DNA of 64,000 bases from Brachypodius melanocephalos (GCA_013398615.1 VZSR01003210.1:797440-861439), one strand, 5' to 3'; numbered from the stretch's first letter, positions 13,201 to 29,245 are shown. Program-made: numbers and translations. Notes: generated from the letters alone by a model not told the origin.

Positions 13201-16200
13201 TCCCCACAGCCTCCTTCCTCCTGAATTTCTAAGCAAAGCCAGCACAAAGCAGGAGAGAGCATCAGTCTCATCCCCTGAACCTGAGTGTGGATGGGAGAAA
13301 CTCCCTGGCTGCAATGCTGCTCTGATTCCCTCTCCTGGGGTCCTCTCCTAAACTCGCTGGTTTAGATGGTGTGGGAAACAGCTAAGAAATGAAAATTGCC
13401 CATGTTTATTATCTTAACAAGCTCCAGACCTCACCCAATCTCAAAAAGCTAGTCAGAACAGCTTTCTTGGAAACTTTTTTGCTTGCTGAAATTCTGTGGT
13501 TTTCTTTAACAGAGGAAAATATCATTTTCAACAAATAATGAGAAATTGAAAATGAAACACTAAGCATACTTCTCCTTTCAGAAGTTCCCCCTTAATATTC
13601 TGATTTCTACATAAATCTATACAGCTGTTTCACTAAAAATGTAACTTTCAAGATGGGGAAAAACAAGACAAAGCTGGTTTTTTAAAGGCCACAGAAATCT
13701 AAGCACTATTTCCCACCTCCTCCTGTTTCCAAGCGTATCTTCAGGAAAGACTGGCAAAAATAGGGTTAGGCACGGGCATTAAACTAGACATGGAGATGAA
13801 GGTGAATTAATGCAGGTCTCCTCACAGCCCAATCAAAGGGCACAAAGTAGTGTTTTGTACAAAGAAACTCTCCTTCCAAGAGGTCTCTTGGTGATATCTT
13901 GAGGTATCTACTCAGACCACCATAGGTTCCTTGACATTGCAGTATCCAGTTACTCAGGGTTTGGCTCCTTTCTTCACTTAAAAGACATCTCTCCTTCCCC
14001 GCAAGCTCCCCGGCTCAGACCTAAAAACCCCCCATACGCCCATGCTTTGGCTTCACCATCTCCCAGCCTGCCTGGGCCACGTCCTGGGGGTGCCACGCTC
14101 ACCATGGCACCCAGAGCCCGTGGCAGGTGACGTGCTGGAGGCAGGAGCAGAGGGACTCACTGTGGGTGCATCTTGTAGAGCGAGCCGTCCACGCCCACGG
14201 TGGTGCGCAGGCGGCCGACGCCCTTGTTGTCCCGCAGCTGGTTGAGGATGGCGCCCAGGGTGGAGGCCACCAGGTTGGCCGAGCGGAAGGACACGATGGT
14301 GCAGACGTGCTGGACGGCGATGCAGTCCTCGTGGGACGGCTCCACCCCCAGACGGGTCAGGATCTCTTTGGCTTTGTTCAAACCTTCTTTGCTCCTGCAA
14401 AGTAAAAGGCGCTTCTTAGCGGGCACGCGCTGGGCTGCAGCACATCCAAACGTGGGTGTCCCTGCCTCGGCCTTGAGAAGGGTAGAAAGAACATTTCTTA
14501 CAGGTCTGGACTAGAAAGCTCCATGGGGCTTGGAAAAAAACGCTCTGAGTGTGCATTCACTCACAGATGGAAAAGCTTTCTATCAAAGCCTGGTGCAAAC
14601 ATGCCACCTACAAACAAGGCAATTCCAGGTACTACAGCTGCCACGCTACAGGGAGGACCTGGAGGAATTAAAATGCTTTTCCATTACGATGATGCTTTAA
14701 CCTGCAATGAAGCCCCACAGTTCAGCACAGGCTTGAGCACACATCCAATCCCACACTCGTTCCCTCACATGTCTTGATAAACTAAGCCCAGTATGAAAAA
14801 CAAAACCCTGAGCAAAGGTTGCCTAAACAATTTCATCCTAACGGGTCTCTTTTCAGGCTTTTACAACCCCACTAAATCTCTGCCTCTTGCTTTTTCTTCC
14901 TTGCAAAATCCTTGCTCTTGGGTTTTTTCCTCATTAGCATCCAGCCTGGGAGCAAATCTTCTGGCAAAACTTCTCCTTGTGCAGCTTGGTCATTTCCCAG
15001 ACAAAAATACAAGGGGTACATATCTTGTCATCCCTAACTGTGCTCCATACATCTTTTTAAGGACTCTTGCTAGCACCAGCTAGAATTTTGAAGCTGCACA
15101 TGGATGTGCCCCCTACTTATAACCAAAGTGTCTCTTCAGGAAGAAAGGTGGGGTTTCAGGGCAAATTTTTCCTCTTAATAACTGAATTTCTCAAGAATTG
15201 CATTTTTTCGAACTACTGTTCAACATTATCTTGGTCCACAACACAGACCTCTGTGGTTAAGACAAATGGACACACACATTTAATGGAAAGCTGTTCAGAA
15301 AACATGGTCTGCAGAGACAGCAGTAAACTGTGGCAGGAGGAACAGGCATTATAGAAGTTACTGGCTGTTCCCTTGAGGTCATACTTGCCATTTGGAAACG
15401 AAAATCCAGCCCAGTGACTATGGTACAAACCATCCCGGTGATGTGAATTTTAAAAACAGAGGGGGAAGAGCCTGTAAGTACTGACCAAAGGGGTGATGAC
15501 ACTCTAAGAAACCAACTGGCACATAGCTCAGAGGTCGCTGTGCAGCAACCAGCACTGCCTACGAGACTGAATGCTCTGCCTTGTCACACTTGTTTTCTTT
15601 CTGCCCAGCAATCCCAGGGATACGGCAAGGAGCAACACAACTATTTGCTAGGAGGCACTAAGCCAACTCACTCCCATGTTTAGCTGCAGGGTAGCAACTC
15701 TGTGAGCAGTGAAAGAGGTACTACAGCTCGTACCCTGAAAGCTGCACGGACTGGCAGATGTTATAGCTCCTCCCAACACAGAAGAAGGGAGAAATCTTGG
15801 GGAGGAGGGCAGAGACCGTCTGCTGGGGGTCTCCACATGCCAGCTCTGTGCAGGCACCACAGAATGACAGCCACCACCAACACAGCACGCTTCCCCCCAA
15901 AGCAAAACGAGCATGAAAATTAACATTCAGAGTCACTGTGCAGCCCAAGGAGTGAAAAGGGATAGATTACTCACTTTTCAATGGCAGAAACATGCTTTGT
16001 CTCAAACTTCCCTTTGGTGAGAAGCTCAGGGGTGATTCTCCCCTCAAAGAGCAGCCCCTCTTTGGCCATCTTCACCAGGATGAGCCTTACCAGCTCCCCC
16101 ATGTACAGCCCACTGACCATCTTCTCAAACCTGCAGGAGAGGACAGCAGTCACCCAGGAGTCCACGGGTAGCACTGGGAAGCAGAGCCCAGCTGTGCAAC

Positions 16201-19200
16201 CATAAGCCAGAGGTTTGCCTCACCACAGGCAAAGCTTTATCAAACCGCAGAATTCCTAACTCGAGTGGGGAATGGGGCACAGAACAGAAAACAACAGAAC
16301 AGAAAACAACAGAACAAACGTTCACAGCCTCACTCACAGCTGCTTCCCAGGATTAAGGGAGCCACGGTCAATCTCCCGATCAAACTCGGTCCTGATGTCT
16401 TCCAGCGAGCCGTCGTCTCCGAAGGCGCCCCATTCAGTGTTGATGCACATCCTGCCCTCGTCCCCCTCCACCAGGTCGATGTGCCTCATCTCCTCCATGT
16501 AGCAGGCGTTGGTGCCCGTGCCTGGGGGCGAAGCACAGCAGAAGGTGCTGAGCAGGCTGGGCAGGCAGAGGCAGAGGCAGAGCAGCCCCGTGCCCCCCAC
16601 AGTTACCAATGATCAGGCCAACTTCGCAGCGCTGGTCGTCGAAGCCACAGGTCATCATGGTCCCCACGGTGTCGTTCACCACAGCCATGATATCTGCATC
16701 GTAGTCCTGGGGGGCGACAGATCATTACTGGGGCACAGGGCTCCTCTGGAAAACGCTGCTCCTGCTCCTCACCGGCTTGCTCTCGGCAAAGAGTTTCACA
16801 AGGAACAGGAGACAAATAATGTCTCTGAATACCACAGCTCATCTTTTAAAATATTCCCTGTTCTGTCTGCCAGTTCCCCATCCCACGTAGACAAGAAGGC
16901 AGCGAGAGCAGACTAATGCAAGCAGTGAAACAGCACCACGATCACTCTAGAGAGCACAGGGCTGCTGTCACAGAAGAACACTTAGGCAGGAAAGAAAAGA
17001 CCTATACACAAGGGAGAAGGAACTTGGCACTGAAACACTGTCACAGAATGATTTGAACCAGTTACTTGAGGAGTCAAGCTAGAAAATATTTCTTATAGAT
17101 TCACTTAAACCATCAGTGTGTTTTATTTCAAGTGAAGATTTTAATACAAATATAATGCAATTAAATAAATGACATGCAGCCATTCCTTTCCAGGTTCTTC
17201 AGTGTGTGATTCTACCAAATCTAATGATAGTAACTGACTCCAGTAATGCTGTTTGGTGATGGCAAAATTCAGGTTTGCTTGAGTCCATAACTGCCCAAAG
17301 AAAGCAAATACTTCACAGTTACCAATGAATTTTTGGATGCTGAGTAATCAACATATGACCTGGCTGCAAGCATTAAGCAAACTCAAATTCATTCCCTCTC
17401 ACGCTCAGTGCCTTTCTATTTGTTTAAATCAGCAACGTGGTCACCTTCACTCTCTGTAAAGTCAACACTGAGAAACTGCAAGGAGCAACAGCTCGCTGAG
17501 CCTGAATCCCCTTTTCTTCTACTCAGCTCCTCTCCTGCTCCCACGCACAGCAGGTGCACAACTGAGCTGAGTCCAGTCCTTCAGAAACAAGTTTCTCAGG
17601 AAAGGGATGCGTTGGTATCACTGAAAAGCCACAGCACTGCCACACAGCACTTCTTCAGTTTTTGAAGAGTGATAAAATCACTGGAGGCTGCCAGTGCAAA
17701 GCCATGACACAGCAACTCAGCTCTGTGCTGAGAGGAAAATCACAGCTTGCACACAGCAACTCTGACACTCTTTCATTTTCCCAGCAAACCCACCCGTTTT
17801 CAGGCAAGAAAGCAGAGCTCCACCACCACTCAAGACCACCTGCTCAAAGGAGTGACAAGAGTGGTCCCTGACAAAGCTGAGACACGGCTAAAAAAGAGAA
17901 AGAAGTGCATCTTACCCCACGTTTCTTGATGGCCTTGTTAAGCAGCCTCACGACATCTGCTCCCTCCACTCCGCTCGCCTTGAAGCGCTTTGTCCAGGTT
18001 ATCAGGAAACCCTGATAAAACAAGACAGCAACATTCAACAGGATGAAACCATAACACACTGATTCTTTTTTTTCCTCAAAAACAAGACTTTATACTTCAA
18101 ATGAATCTTCAGGTCTCTTTCCTCACATGGCCTCTAACAACCCAACCTGAGACAATTAGGTGGTCTTACAGCCTAATTACAGTGAGCTGAAAGATGGAAA
18201 ATTCTTTTCCCCTCCCTTGCTAGAAAATGGTGTGTTTGCATTCTGTATTTTCAGCCTACTCTTCTCCCTGCTACTCCTCGACAGCTTTTCTTGGAAAACC
18301 ATTTAATCCTTTTGGGCCATGGAAATAGACTGCTTTCAGAAAAAGCTGACTGTACAGGACTGACTACAGAGCAGGGATATGATGTTGGCATGTCCAGCAT
18401 TCAGCTGCAGAGGGGATCAGGCTGCTGCACATTTACTGCCTGGAGTCCCATCTGTCTGGGCTTGTTTAACTGTGGGATCATGTTTATGGGTTGAGGCAAA
18501 TGAAAACACCGGAGACGTAACAACGCATGTCCCTGTTTTACAGCACAGATCCAAAAGGAAATCCTGGTATTGAATTCCTCGTCTGCAAACCATCATGAAG
18601 AGCCTGCAAATTCCCCAAGGTAATGACTACACTGAGTTTTTGCTATTTACATAATGCCTGGCTAAATCAGAGCATTCAGTGTACAGGTAAATAATAACAA
18701 AAGAAAGAAAAGAGCATTGACAGTAATCAGCTGACAGAAAGACAACTCAAACCAGCTCAGCTTTCCATATCCACCACAATATTCACATCTGTCACAACAG
18801 GAGTCCAAGAAGCTAAAAACCAGAAAAGCTGAAGCCTGTAGGCACAAGCAGCCATTGCCCAGGTGTGTGTTTGCCCACACCTCAGCTTAAAAATCAAAAT
18901 TTCCCTCCAAACTAAGATACCTACAGGGGACAGAGGGTCAGGGCAGCTCTTTCCAGACCATGAGATACTCTCCTACCCCTAGACCACAAAGATTTGTGTA
19001 AGTTTTGCCAATGCGGTGCCCTCGTGGGCATCATTTAGAACCCCAGCAAAGCCCCGTGCTGCTGTGCAGGGAAACTGTGGGCAAAGCCCGCTCTGCTGGC
19101 ACAGCTTTCACGGGCAGAAAGGGCACCTTGTTCCACAAAACTTCTGTAAGAAACTGGTCAAACCACACCAGCAAAGAGCACCTCCTCTCAGCGTGACTGG

Positions 19201-22200
19201 CCACTGTGCTGGAAGGAATTTTTCCTTCCCCAGCAAAGCCTTGGCAGCAGAAAGGAGCCCTTGGAATGCAGCAGGGTTGAGTGGGGCCCAACCATGCAGT
19301 GCCCATCTTATCACCCTTGGAGCAAACGTGGACCACCCTGCCTCCTTCTGCTCACCAAGCACAAGAAGACAGCACCCAGGCAAGCACAGTCTCACAGAAG
19401 GAGCAATCCAAGAACAAACCTGACCCACGGAATCCAGAAAAACCGTATTTTTCAAACACTCAAAACGCGTCGGCGAAACCATCAATAATTGTCTGTGTTG
19501 TCGGCTTTTCTCTTTAAGAGACACCCTCCCGTGTCTCTTTACTATCCCACTCAACTCTGACACTGCTCAGGTGTCCCCATGGCACCCCACATGCTGCCTG
19601 CCCTGCCCCACAAGCACAGTCCCATCCCAGCTGGTTGGAGCAAACCAGCCCCACAAGCCAGCAGCTTCCATCATGCAGCTAAGGCAAACCTTCCCAAGGG
19701 AACTCATCCTCACAACCACAGCCCCAGCACGGCTCTGCTGTGCTCAGGAGCCTGAGCCTCACCATGCACCTCGGCCAGATGGGAGAGCTGCCCTAAGATA
19801 ACTCCTCTCTCTTCTGATCTGAGGCAGGTAAAGGCAGCTCTCTGCTCTGAAGTGCTTTCAGACCCTGAGCTAGTCAGCACCCTTGGTTCAGCTCTCAGCA
19901 CTGCCAAAAAAGCATGAAATGTAATGAAAATCATGCCTCACCTGGCCCTTGTCAGCACCAGCATCTGGGGGGCTGCACCAGGCTAACCTAGAGACCTGCA
20001 AGCTGGAAAAGCAGGTCGTGCATTAACAGGGCAAACTCTGCGTGCTTTGTGTCGATTTAACTTTCCTGCATCCGTTTGCTATGCTGTTGCCATGGCAATG
20101 CTGTACCGGGGGCTGCTGAGTCACTTGTGGTACAAGGAGCAAAAGGAGCAAAACACCACAGCATCCCTGTCCTGGGAATCTCATCAGCCACTGCACAGGG
20201 CTGGTTATCCCCACCCTTTGTAAAGCAGCCTGGTTCCAGGTGAGCTGCCCTGTTTTCCAGCTCAGGATTGCTGCTCAGCAGGGACACCCGGATCCAGATC
20301 CATGTGTTCTTGTGAGGAGCAGCAAAACACCCTGCTGGGCTAGGTCCTTCCCAAACACACCTGTGGAGAGGTGAAAAAGGCAGCACAGGAGGCAGGGAAA
20401 ACCAGTGCCACGTTTAGAGGGTAAACTGTGACACTGAGGAGCTCAGCACAAAACATCAGCTGTCTCCTCCTCTTTTGTTACCCAGCTCTTTCAGGCAAAA
20501 CATAAACATAAACACAGTCTGACAGTGAAATATAATACTCATTTATCCCCAAAATGAGACCTGTCTGGGACACTGCTTTCATGGCAGTGTTTTAATAACA
20601 TGGCAGCTCTTCTGTGTATTAAGAAAATTGTGAAACCTTCTTACCTCATCTAGCTTGGATTGTCGACAGGGGAAGGAAAATGTAAACCCAACTGGCAGTT
20701 TCTTGTCTTTGATTTGTTGTTTCTCCATAAAGTCTCCCAGGCATTCAGCAACATGATCAAAAAGCTGTAAGAAAAATATAAAAACCACCATGATTAGAGA
20801 TACAGCTTCAGGGAGAAAATATTTCAAACTCCAGATGAAAACTGCTCTGAGCGAGGGGAAAATAGCTCTCCGAGTTCTAAAACATGTATAAATGGCATAG
20901 CTATGAAAATACTCTCAAACAGGGTATATTAACACCTTAATAACTAATACATTATGAAATGCACTGTTCTTTTGCACACCTAATCCTGCAGGCATCTTTT
21001 ACACCCATATAAAAACACTTCCTGAAACAAGAGGCTCTTGGCTCTTGAGCCTGCTGCAACCCTTCCACTTAACATTTGATGAGAACAAAAATGTTCTTTT
21101 AACCTTTCTACAACAGGAAGGAGCAAGTCAAAAGAACATTCGGGATCCAGTCCCACAGGAGGCTGAGCACTTTTACAGTGATGCAGAGAAGACAACATCT
21201 GCTTCACTCAAGGATTGCTGAGATCAGAGAGCCCAGCACTTTGCAGGAGCCACCCCAAAAAAATCATCTCGAATCTATTCCTAAAGCACACAACAAACAA
21301 ACAAAAAGAAAACCCAAGGGATTCATCCAAATATTTTCTATGTTCTGAGAAACAACCCAAAATGGGGATATTTTCTGCACTTTTTGAAAGGTTGAACTAT
21401 GCAGGCAGCCTGCACCAGGCTTGTGGGTACCCAGCCAGATGCCTTGATGGCACCTGTGACCATGGCACTGTGTCCCTGTCAGCCAGGCCAGGAACCAGGG
21501 AGGCACAAAGGCCTCTCACACTGAGCCATCAGGAAAGCCCCTCAGTTAGGCTGCAACGCTCAAAGCTGAAATCAAGCCTGAGCAACTGAAGCAACAAAAA
21601 TACACAAAATATTGGTTTGTATTTACCAGCACCAGAAAGCCAGACATGCCTTCAACTGACCCACACCACAAACGGATGGCAAGCTATTAACGAGTCACTG
21701 CCTGCTCCAGGATATAACTGTGCCTCACATTTTAACTCCCTGAAAAACAAAAACCCAAACAAAATAAACCCAATCCCATCTGCAGCATTGGTGGGATGAG
21801 AGCAGGTAATCTGCCTAGAAGACTGGGGATAACTGGGAGGGAGTACACAAAGACATCTGTTGGTTCCAATTAGCCCACACAGCTTTATTAAGAACAATTT
21901 AGAATCCTGAAGAGACAGGAATGTGCTACAGACAGACTGCAGCAATTACAAATGATGAACAGGAATATTTTGTCCTTCAAAGCAGGTCGAGAAGCAGCGT
22001 GTGTAATGTTATAATTAAACTGAACACCTTAAACTCACGCCTTAGATGAGGTCAGATTTGATTAAGGAAAAGTACAGTGATTTCCCAGGGAGATGTTGCC
22101 ATTCATTGCCCTGGGCAAATCAAGGACATTTTTGTGAGCCCACACAGAGAAACATGGGAATGCAATGCACACTGCTGCACTCCTGGAAGACTGTCCAGAT

Positions 22201-25200
22201 GAGGGGCAGAGGAGTTATGAAAAGAACTACAGTTATGTAATAAAACATGGCAACTTCTCCAGGAGGAACACAGAAACAGCAGGAGCGTGTGTTTTGATTA
22301 TGCTTTCCATCTGAAAGTATCTTGCTGAATACTCAACCCTGCTAAACTTTCAGCTGCTTCCAGGACTACAAACAAAAACCAGGGGCCAACCTCAGATCCC
22401 TCGGGAGTTCAGAGAGCAGGAAGCAGAAATGTTGACTGTGTATGTTGTTACAAAAATCCCTCTCATGCAACGAACTACGAATGCATAGAGAAAAGACGGG
22501 ATCTGCTTTGTAAGTCTAAATGCAAAAAAATTCCTGGGCATTCCCAATAGTCTCCATGTTGTGTTTGCCCACGTGGTCCTGGCAGGACCTGCTGAAGCCC
22601 ACCTATGTGAGTTAGCAGTACACTGGGAGGGCAGGCAAATGCAGTTATTAGCCATCATGTGGACACCACAGCAGCTGAGTCTGGTCAGTGATGTGCTGTC
22701 TGGCTGTGCTACTGTTGCTCATAAACCACAGAGGGAAGGCATGGCTCAAAAGCAGAAGAAAGACAGCCATTTAGTAGTTTTGCTACCACTGACGCTCCTA
22801 AGATTTTTCCTAAGGAGACTCAAGGAAGTGTCTGTGTGTGCCCATGCCCATACTAACATCCAAACCTTACCAGTGCCAAATGACTCTGACTGGATAGGAG
22901 AGAGGCAACATTACAAAGTTCCAGCAGAATTTCATTAAAGTAGGGAAGGTGCACTGAAGAAAAATCAAAATCTTCTTTTAGCCACATATTTGCAGTAGGG
23001 AACAGTGTGAGCCAAATACTTTATCATATGTCAAAGAGATGGACAGAGTGAATGCCACAGCAAGGATCAGTCTGATTTACAGACCTGAAGCAGCAGATTA
23101 GGCTTAATTCCCCTGACCACCAAATTGCCTGCTCAAACTGGGCTCCAAGAGGTCTCCACAATGATGCATTTGGCCAGCAGACAGGAGACTCGGACAAGCA
23201 ACTGAAGATCCAGCTCAGGCTCAAGCCCCTCCATGGGGAGGAGCAAGGAACCAGAGTTTCAGGTCAAGAGAACAGCCACAAATCCATAACCTACCTCAGT
23301 AGTGGCAGAACACAAAAAGCAACACCAAAATCAAGTCTCAGGCACATTCCCATTCGCTGAGCTGACACAAACAGGCTTCTTACGAATTTCAGACCTGCTG
23401 TTACACTACTGAAGTCAATGAGAGTTCTGCCCTTCACTTCAATAGGGAACTGTCTCTGACTGCCAAAGCTGTCAGCCCATGCCTGACAGCAAAATGGACA
23501 AAAATGGAAGTTTGAATGCCACAGAGTAGGAAATATCAAAGCGAACCATGGTAGTGAGACGTGAAGCCATAAATCACAATCCTTCAATAAGCTGATTATG
23601 CACTCAGCTTTAGGAGTGTAACTCAGCAAAGTTAATGACACAGCTTGCTGGAAATCATTAGTAGCCTACCCTACACAGGCAGCTCAGTCCAAGTACTCCA
23701 CAAACCTGGCTTGGGCATTTCAGAAAACCTCAAGTGTAGACATCAGACATAAGCACCAAATCATCAGGTTCCTGTCTGCCTCCTGGGCACCCCCCTGCTT
23801 CCCTCTGAGGGCACACCTCAAGCACTGGATATTGTCATGGAACAACTTCAAACCCGGGTGCTATCCTGATAATGCTTCCAAGTTCTGCTCTCATTTTCCT
23901 GCTACTTAACTACTGTGCCCACGGGGTCAGTGGAAGCCTTGCTCGCCTTTCTCTCAGCTTAAAAGCCATGACAAAGCCTATCAGCCTGAGCTCCACACTG
24001 CTGCTTCCAGACAGCCAAATGGCCTTTGGATATTGAAAAATTAAAGCACTGATATGACAAAGATGGAAAGAAAGCAGACCTGATGTCTCCCTTCCTGGCT
24101 TCTCCTTACCACCCTTATCATCTAGAATCCCCTAAAGCCAGCCTGCCTGGCCTCCCCAGCACGGACAGCTGGGTGTGCAGACAGCCCTGCTGCCTGTCAG
24201 CCTCCAGCTCCTGACACCCATCCATGGACAAGCTCCCAAGCTGCCTCCAAGCAGCCCACCTAACTCCCCTGCCTCTGCCAGACACAGGCAGCTCAGCTCA
24301 GCTCAGCTCCCCTCCAAAACCGCTCGGTGGGAAAGCCACTGCATGACCTTTTGGCCCAAAACCAAAGCCATAAGCTTAGGAAAAGTCCTTACAAGAAGGT
24401 TATTTTACTGCTGTGGTTCAGATATCACAGCAATGCTTTTATCAGTTCTACTGACAAGCCATGGTTGCCTTCTTACACTCATTGCTGCATGAGAATGCGG
24501 AAGCACTTATTAATTACATACAGACAATAAAGGTATTAAGGTGACTACAGAAAACATATTAAAGGTAGAAATGCTGCTCCCATAATTTTTCTTTTTCTCC
24601 TCTTTTGCTTATTCTTCTGAAACAAACCTGAAGTTCCCTGCAAGTCTCGCACTCCTGAACAGCACCTCATTCTAATAAAAAGTGTAAAAACCTTGCTGTT
24701 TCCAAAAATGAAAATTACTTGTTTTGCCTTATGCTGACACGGACACAAATTTGTCAGTGTAATCCACTTCCTGATCTTTAAAAAAAAGAAAAAAATTCTT
24801 TCAAAGAACTCAATTTGAAATCCAAGTGAACAGATACAAATATTTTCTACTCTTGAAACAGCGAAGACTAAAAAAAAAAAACTACCTTTCAATTACTCAG
24901 CAAAACTTAAGTTGAAGCTGCGCCAAAACATTCTATCAGCTTCCCGTCATTTTTTTTTAATGTACTTGTACTTTTCATGAATGCTGAGTTGCTCAGACTG
25001 CCAGCACAGAGATGTGGCTGTCATGGGGATTTCTATCCCTCATCTAACACTACAATTGCAGGGCTGGTCATGTTCATTGCTTACAAAGACTAAGTTGTTT
25101 TCCTGCTCTCCATTTGTACTCATGGAAAGTAAGTTCACTATAAAAGCCAGAATTTTTATTTCTAAGCCATTTTTTTCCCTAACTTATCCAGAAGTCTCCC

Positions 25201-28200
25201 ACATGATGACAGCAGGTTTGCAGCACCCATGCATGCTCTGTTACACTGAGTACTGCTTATTCATTTTCAGTATTGACACTGAAGTGCAGTCTGCACGCTG
25301 TTCAGATGTTAACATTTAACATCATTTACGAGGCGCTTCTCTAAAACCTAAGCAGCCAATCTTCAGAGAGACGTGCCAAGGAAGAGGTGCTTACCCGTGT
25401 TCCACTCCCGTGCATGATGTCTTCTGGGGTATTATAAATTTCACTTTCCATCTGCACCGTCTGCTTTTTTTCATGCGACACCTTTACCCGGAGAATTCGG
25501 AAGTAAGAACCGCCGAGATCCAGCGCGATGAAATCTCCTTTCTCTACGTGGAAAACAAGGTGCAAGTGATTAAAAATCGTAGGCAACACAAATCTGGGAA
25601 ACATCAAGCTTGGTTAAGGGCAGCACTGAAGCAAATGTCCAGTCGCTACAGCAAGGAAGTTCCAGCCACAGGGCATCCACGTGAGCCTGATTCCATGGAT
25701 CTGATTCCCTACAATTTAACATGGAGTTGGGGCAATGCCAACCACCATTGATACACAGGCAACTGCAGCGAAGGTTTACCCAAAAAGAATCCAAAAGAGT
25801 GGACAGCCTGTATCCAGATCTCATGATGAAGCTGGCAGAGCAAGGATCTCAGGAGAAAGACAAAAGAGATGTGGAAAATAGAGAAGGGATGCCAGACCAC
25901 TGACAAGCAGCCTTCTGCTGTAAATAAACTGTTTTGGCAAATAACAGTGACTGGTGGCTGCTCTAAAATCAACAAATTACACACAGATGTAATTAAGGTA
26001 GGAAACACCCCTCATCTCACGTCCAGAAAGGCTGAGATTCACTGCAAACTGCAGACAGGTAAGGGAAGTCAGAGAAACAACAGCATAAAAACCCAGCCCT
26101 GTACGGCTGCAGGAGTTACTCAGAAGCAGTGATGCCTTGCACAGAGCTCCTGATACCTGCCCAGGAGTCAGGGAAAGAGTTGGGGTACCTCCATCTCCCT
26201 CTGTGCTGGAGAGAGGTACAATCCAGTACCCCCCAATCTCCACAGAGCCCAGGCACGTGGCCTGGCTATCTGAGGAATGACACCCTGGGCACTGGAGAGC
26301 AAGACAAACAGATCTGACTGACCTGCTCGCGTTATCTCATGCCTTATCAAAGAGGGAGCAAAGACGGCGATTGTCAAAGTCTGCCAAAAGATAATATTTA
26401 GGGAAGCAGTGTGCACCACTTCCCCACACAGGAGTCTGTGTCCAGGCTGCAGACAATCACCAGGGCTCTTTGCAAGCACTTGTGTCTGTGCCCGGGCTCA
26501 CGGAGGCTGCTCAGAGGGCAGCAGAGCAAAGGCACGCGGTGTTTCCTCATCCTGCTTCCTCACCAGCTGTGACTGCCAGAAGGCCATTCCTGACAGCGCC
26601 ATTTCCCCACTTCTACCTAAATTCAAAGTGGAAAAACTTCCAGCAGCTGGGAAGATTGTTCTGACATGTTACCTCAAACACACTCAGCTCCCAGACTGTC
26701 ACCAAAATTCCGGGTATGCAATTTATCCACGAGGATCTCCAGAACCATACTTGCCTCTGAGGTTACTCTGTCCAAACTCATATCAAAACTCCTAAAATCT
26801 GACCCAGTGAGTTGTTCCTCTTCATCAGCCCATGCACTCTGGGAGCCTCATCCCACCCAGACAAGCTGATGAACTGGACAAGGTGTCCCTCAGGACAGGA
26901 TTTTTAACAGAAACAGACCAAGAGAGGCAAAAACACACTGCAAATGTCCTTTTGGTTTTCCAAGGTTGCAGTGTAACACAGAAACAAAACACTGTCATGT
27001 GAGAAACCACAAAGAACAATAAACTCCATAAAGAAAAGCACAGCAAAATTACAGTGGGAGCACATAACTTCTAATACACCTCCTAATTTTACTGCACTGC
27101 AATGCAACTTCTTCTTGCTGCTCACAACACGGGCAAACCCAGTTTGCCAAAACACGGATCTTGCAGTGCTTCCCCACCCATTGCTGAGCAGTGTGGCTTT
27201 AAACATTGCTTTGCACCAGTACAAATGTCATTTAAAACATGAGCATATGCAAACTGGTGACGGAGTTCCCTTAATTTGGCACAGCATAAAAAATTCATAA
27301 CCCACTTCACTGTGGCAAGTCCGGAAGTCAAACACTGACCACAAGTTTCTCATTAAGCCAAATACCCAAATAAGCTTTATCTTATGGGTATCATCTGTGG
27401 AGTGCAAGCCATTACCTCCAGTAACTAATGGGAAAGTCAACATTGGACCAGATGGCCTTTTTTCAAGCCTAAGTGCATACCTCAAACAAACAGTACACTT
27501 CAGAAATACCTTTCCTGTAAATAAATTAACACGTTAGGGTGTTTGATTTCCAGCACCACCAAGCTCATCACAAAGTAAAAAATTATTACAAATCATCCTT
27601 CAGGCTTTAAAAAAATCTCTGAAGTAGAGTGTAAAGCTTTCTGCATGCAACCAGAGGGGGGTTTTTTGTGCACTGGAGGAATTAAACCCAAGCAGCAGCC
27701 TTTAATCCGTGCTTTGTAAAACCAAGGTGCAATCAAACCTGCTGTGAATTTATTTGGCCTTTGAAAGCATTTTGAATTAGCTTGAGGTACCATTCTGGGC
27801 ACTGTGGACAGAAAAACCTCATGGCTTTTGTAAATGAAACAACTCTGAATGAAGTGGGGGGAAAAACTGCTAACATCAACACCTCCAGAGTCTCTAGAAT
27901 TATTGCTCACAAACTCCTTGTTGAAAAAGAACACAAGCACTGATCTGAAACTAAACAACAGTATTTTTCTGAATAGTCAGCTCCCATAATAATAATTGGA
28001 CTCAGAGGAAAGAGCTTACAAGGCAGTAATCAGAGACAGGCCAGAGAAAAGGGCAGCCTTTCAGCCCCTGGCTTTCACGGAGGGACAGCTGAAGGCAGAA
28101 ATTGCCATCTCTGGGCACATCAACACAGCCACATCCCTGAGGGCCCCCCAGAACCTTTTGGAGGAAGAGGGAAGGGGGCTCTGTGCCTGTCCTGGCTGCA

Positions 28201-29245
28201 CCCAGGTGACAGCTGGGCCACACGTGACAGGCACACACAGGTGAGTCAGGGAAGGAAGTGCCACAACACCCCCTCACAGCAAATATTGCTCATACCTGGG
28301 GTCAGAGCGTGCCCTTTCAGGGAAAGAATGGAATGGCACTGCCTGCTTTTCTAACACCAATCCAAAGAGGCTCTCACCACCTACACATACAGATCACCAC
28401 TGATTTCTATAGAAATTGTCCAGGGCAAAGCACTGCCTTGCTCTAAGCCATGCTGCAAAGCACTGCCAGCAGCGTGCCCAACCTGGAGAGGCTGGCAGGA
28501 GCCAGCATTAAGAACTTGGTGCCCTTGTACACAATACAGGAGGTTCTTTTCTAAATAGATGTGTAATTAATGATTTTTAATTAATGCCCTGACATACAGA
28601 CACACCTATGCACAACCAGGGCTACTCACAGCTCTGGCTCATCCTTGGTCCAAGCAGTGTTCAGCAATCTCTCCTGACCATGTGCAGATGCCCTTTTTCC
28701 TGGGCCAACCCTAAGTTTTCCCAGTTTGTACAATGGAACAATTTTCAAAATTATTTGACCCAGTGCAAGCAGCTCAGATTTGACACTGTGCAGCGCCTGA
28801 CGAAGCAGGGACCTGGGGACAAGTCACTACTCAAATGAACTCCAAACAAACATGAATGAAAAAACAGGGATTTTGGAGCCAGTAAAAATGCTGGGATTCC
28901 ACACAAAAGCCCTCAAGTCACCTCATGTACAAACCCTTAGTGCAACCTCTGCCTGTGACCCAGCTGTGTGTGGCAGCTCCTGGCTTTCTCAACAGCCTGC
29001 AAATTTCAACACAGCATTTCAACATAACAGCCAGCAATGCTAAATTAAGGGAAACACAGGATTCAAATACATTCTCCTTTTGGTTTTCTTGAGACAGCAA
29101 ATCACATCTCAACTAAAAATTTTGAGATGGCAGAAAGCGACAGCAAAGCAGAGCTATCAAAGAATTCCACCTGCCAGACAGCAGCAGCACGTTACACAAA
29201 GCACCTGGCCTCATGTTCTTTAACCAATAAATTCTCGATTTTAAC

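Noticed and set aside
18662..18880. Leu/Phe-rich minus-strand frame resembling a membrane segment
   Set aside because: Short, intronic, no homology recognised, and the hydrophobic stretch follows from A/T-rich composition.
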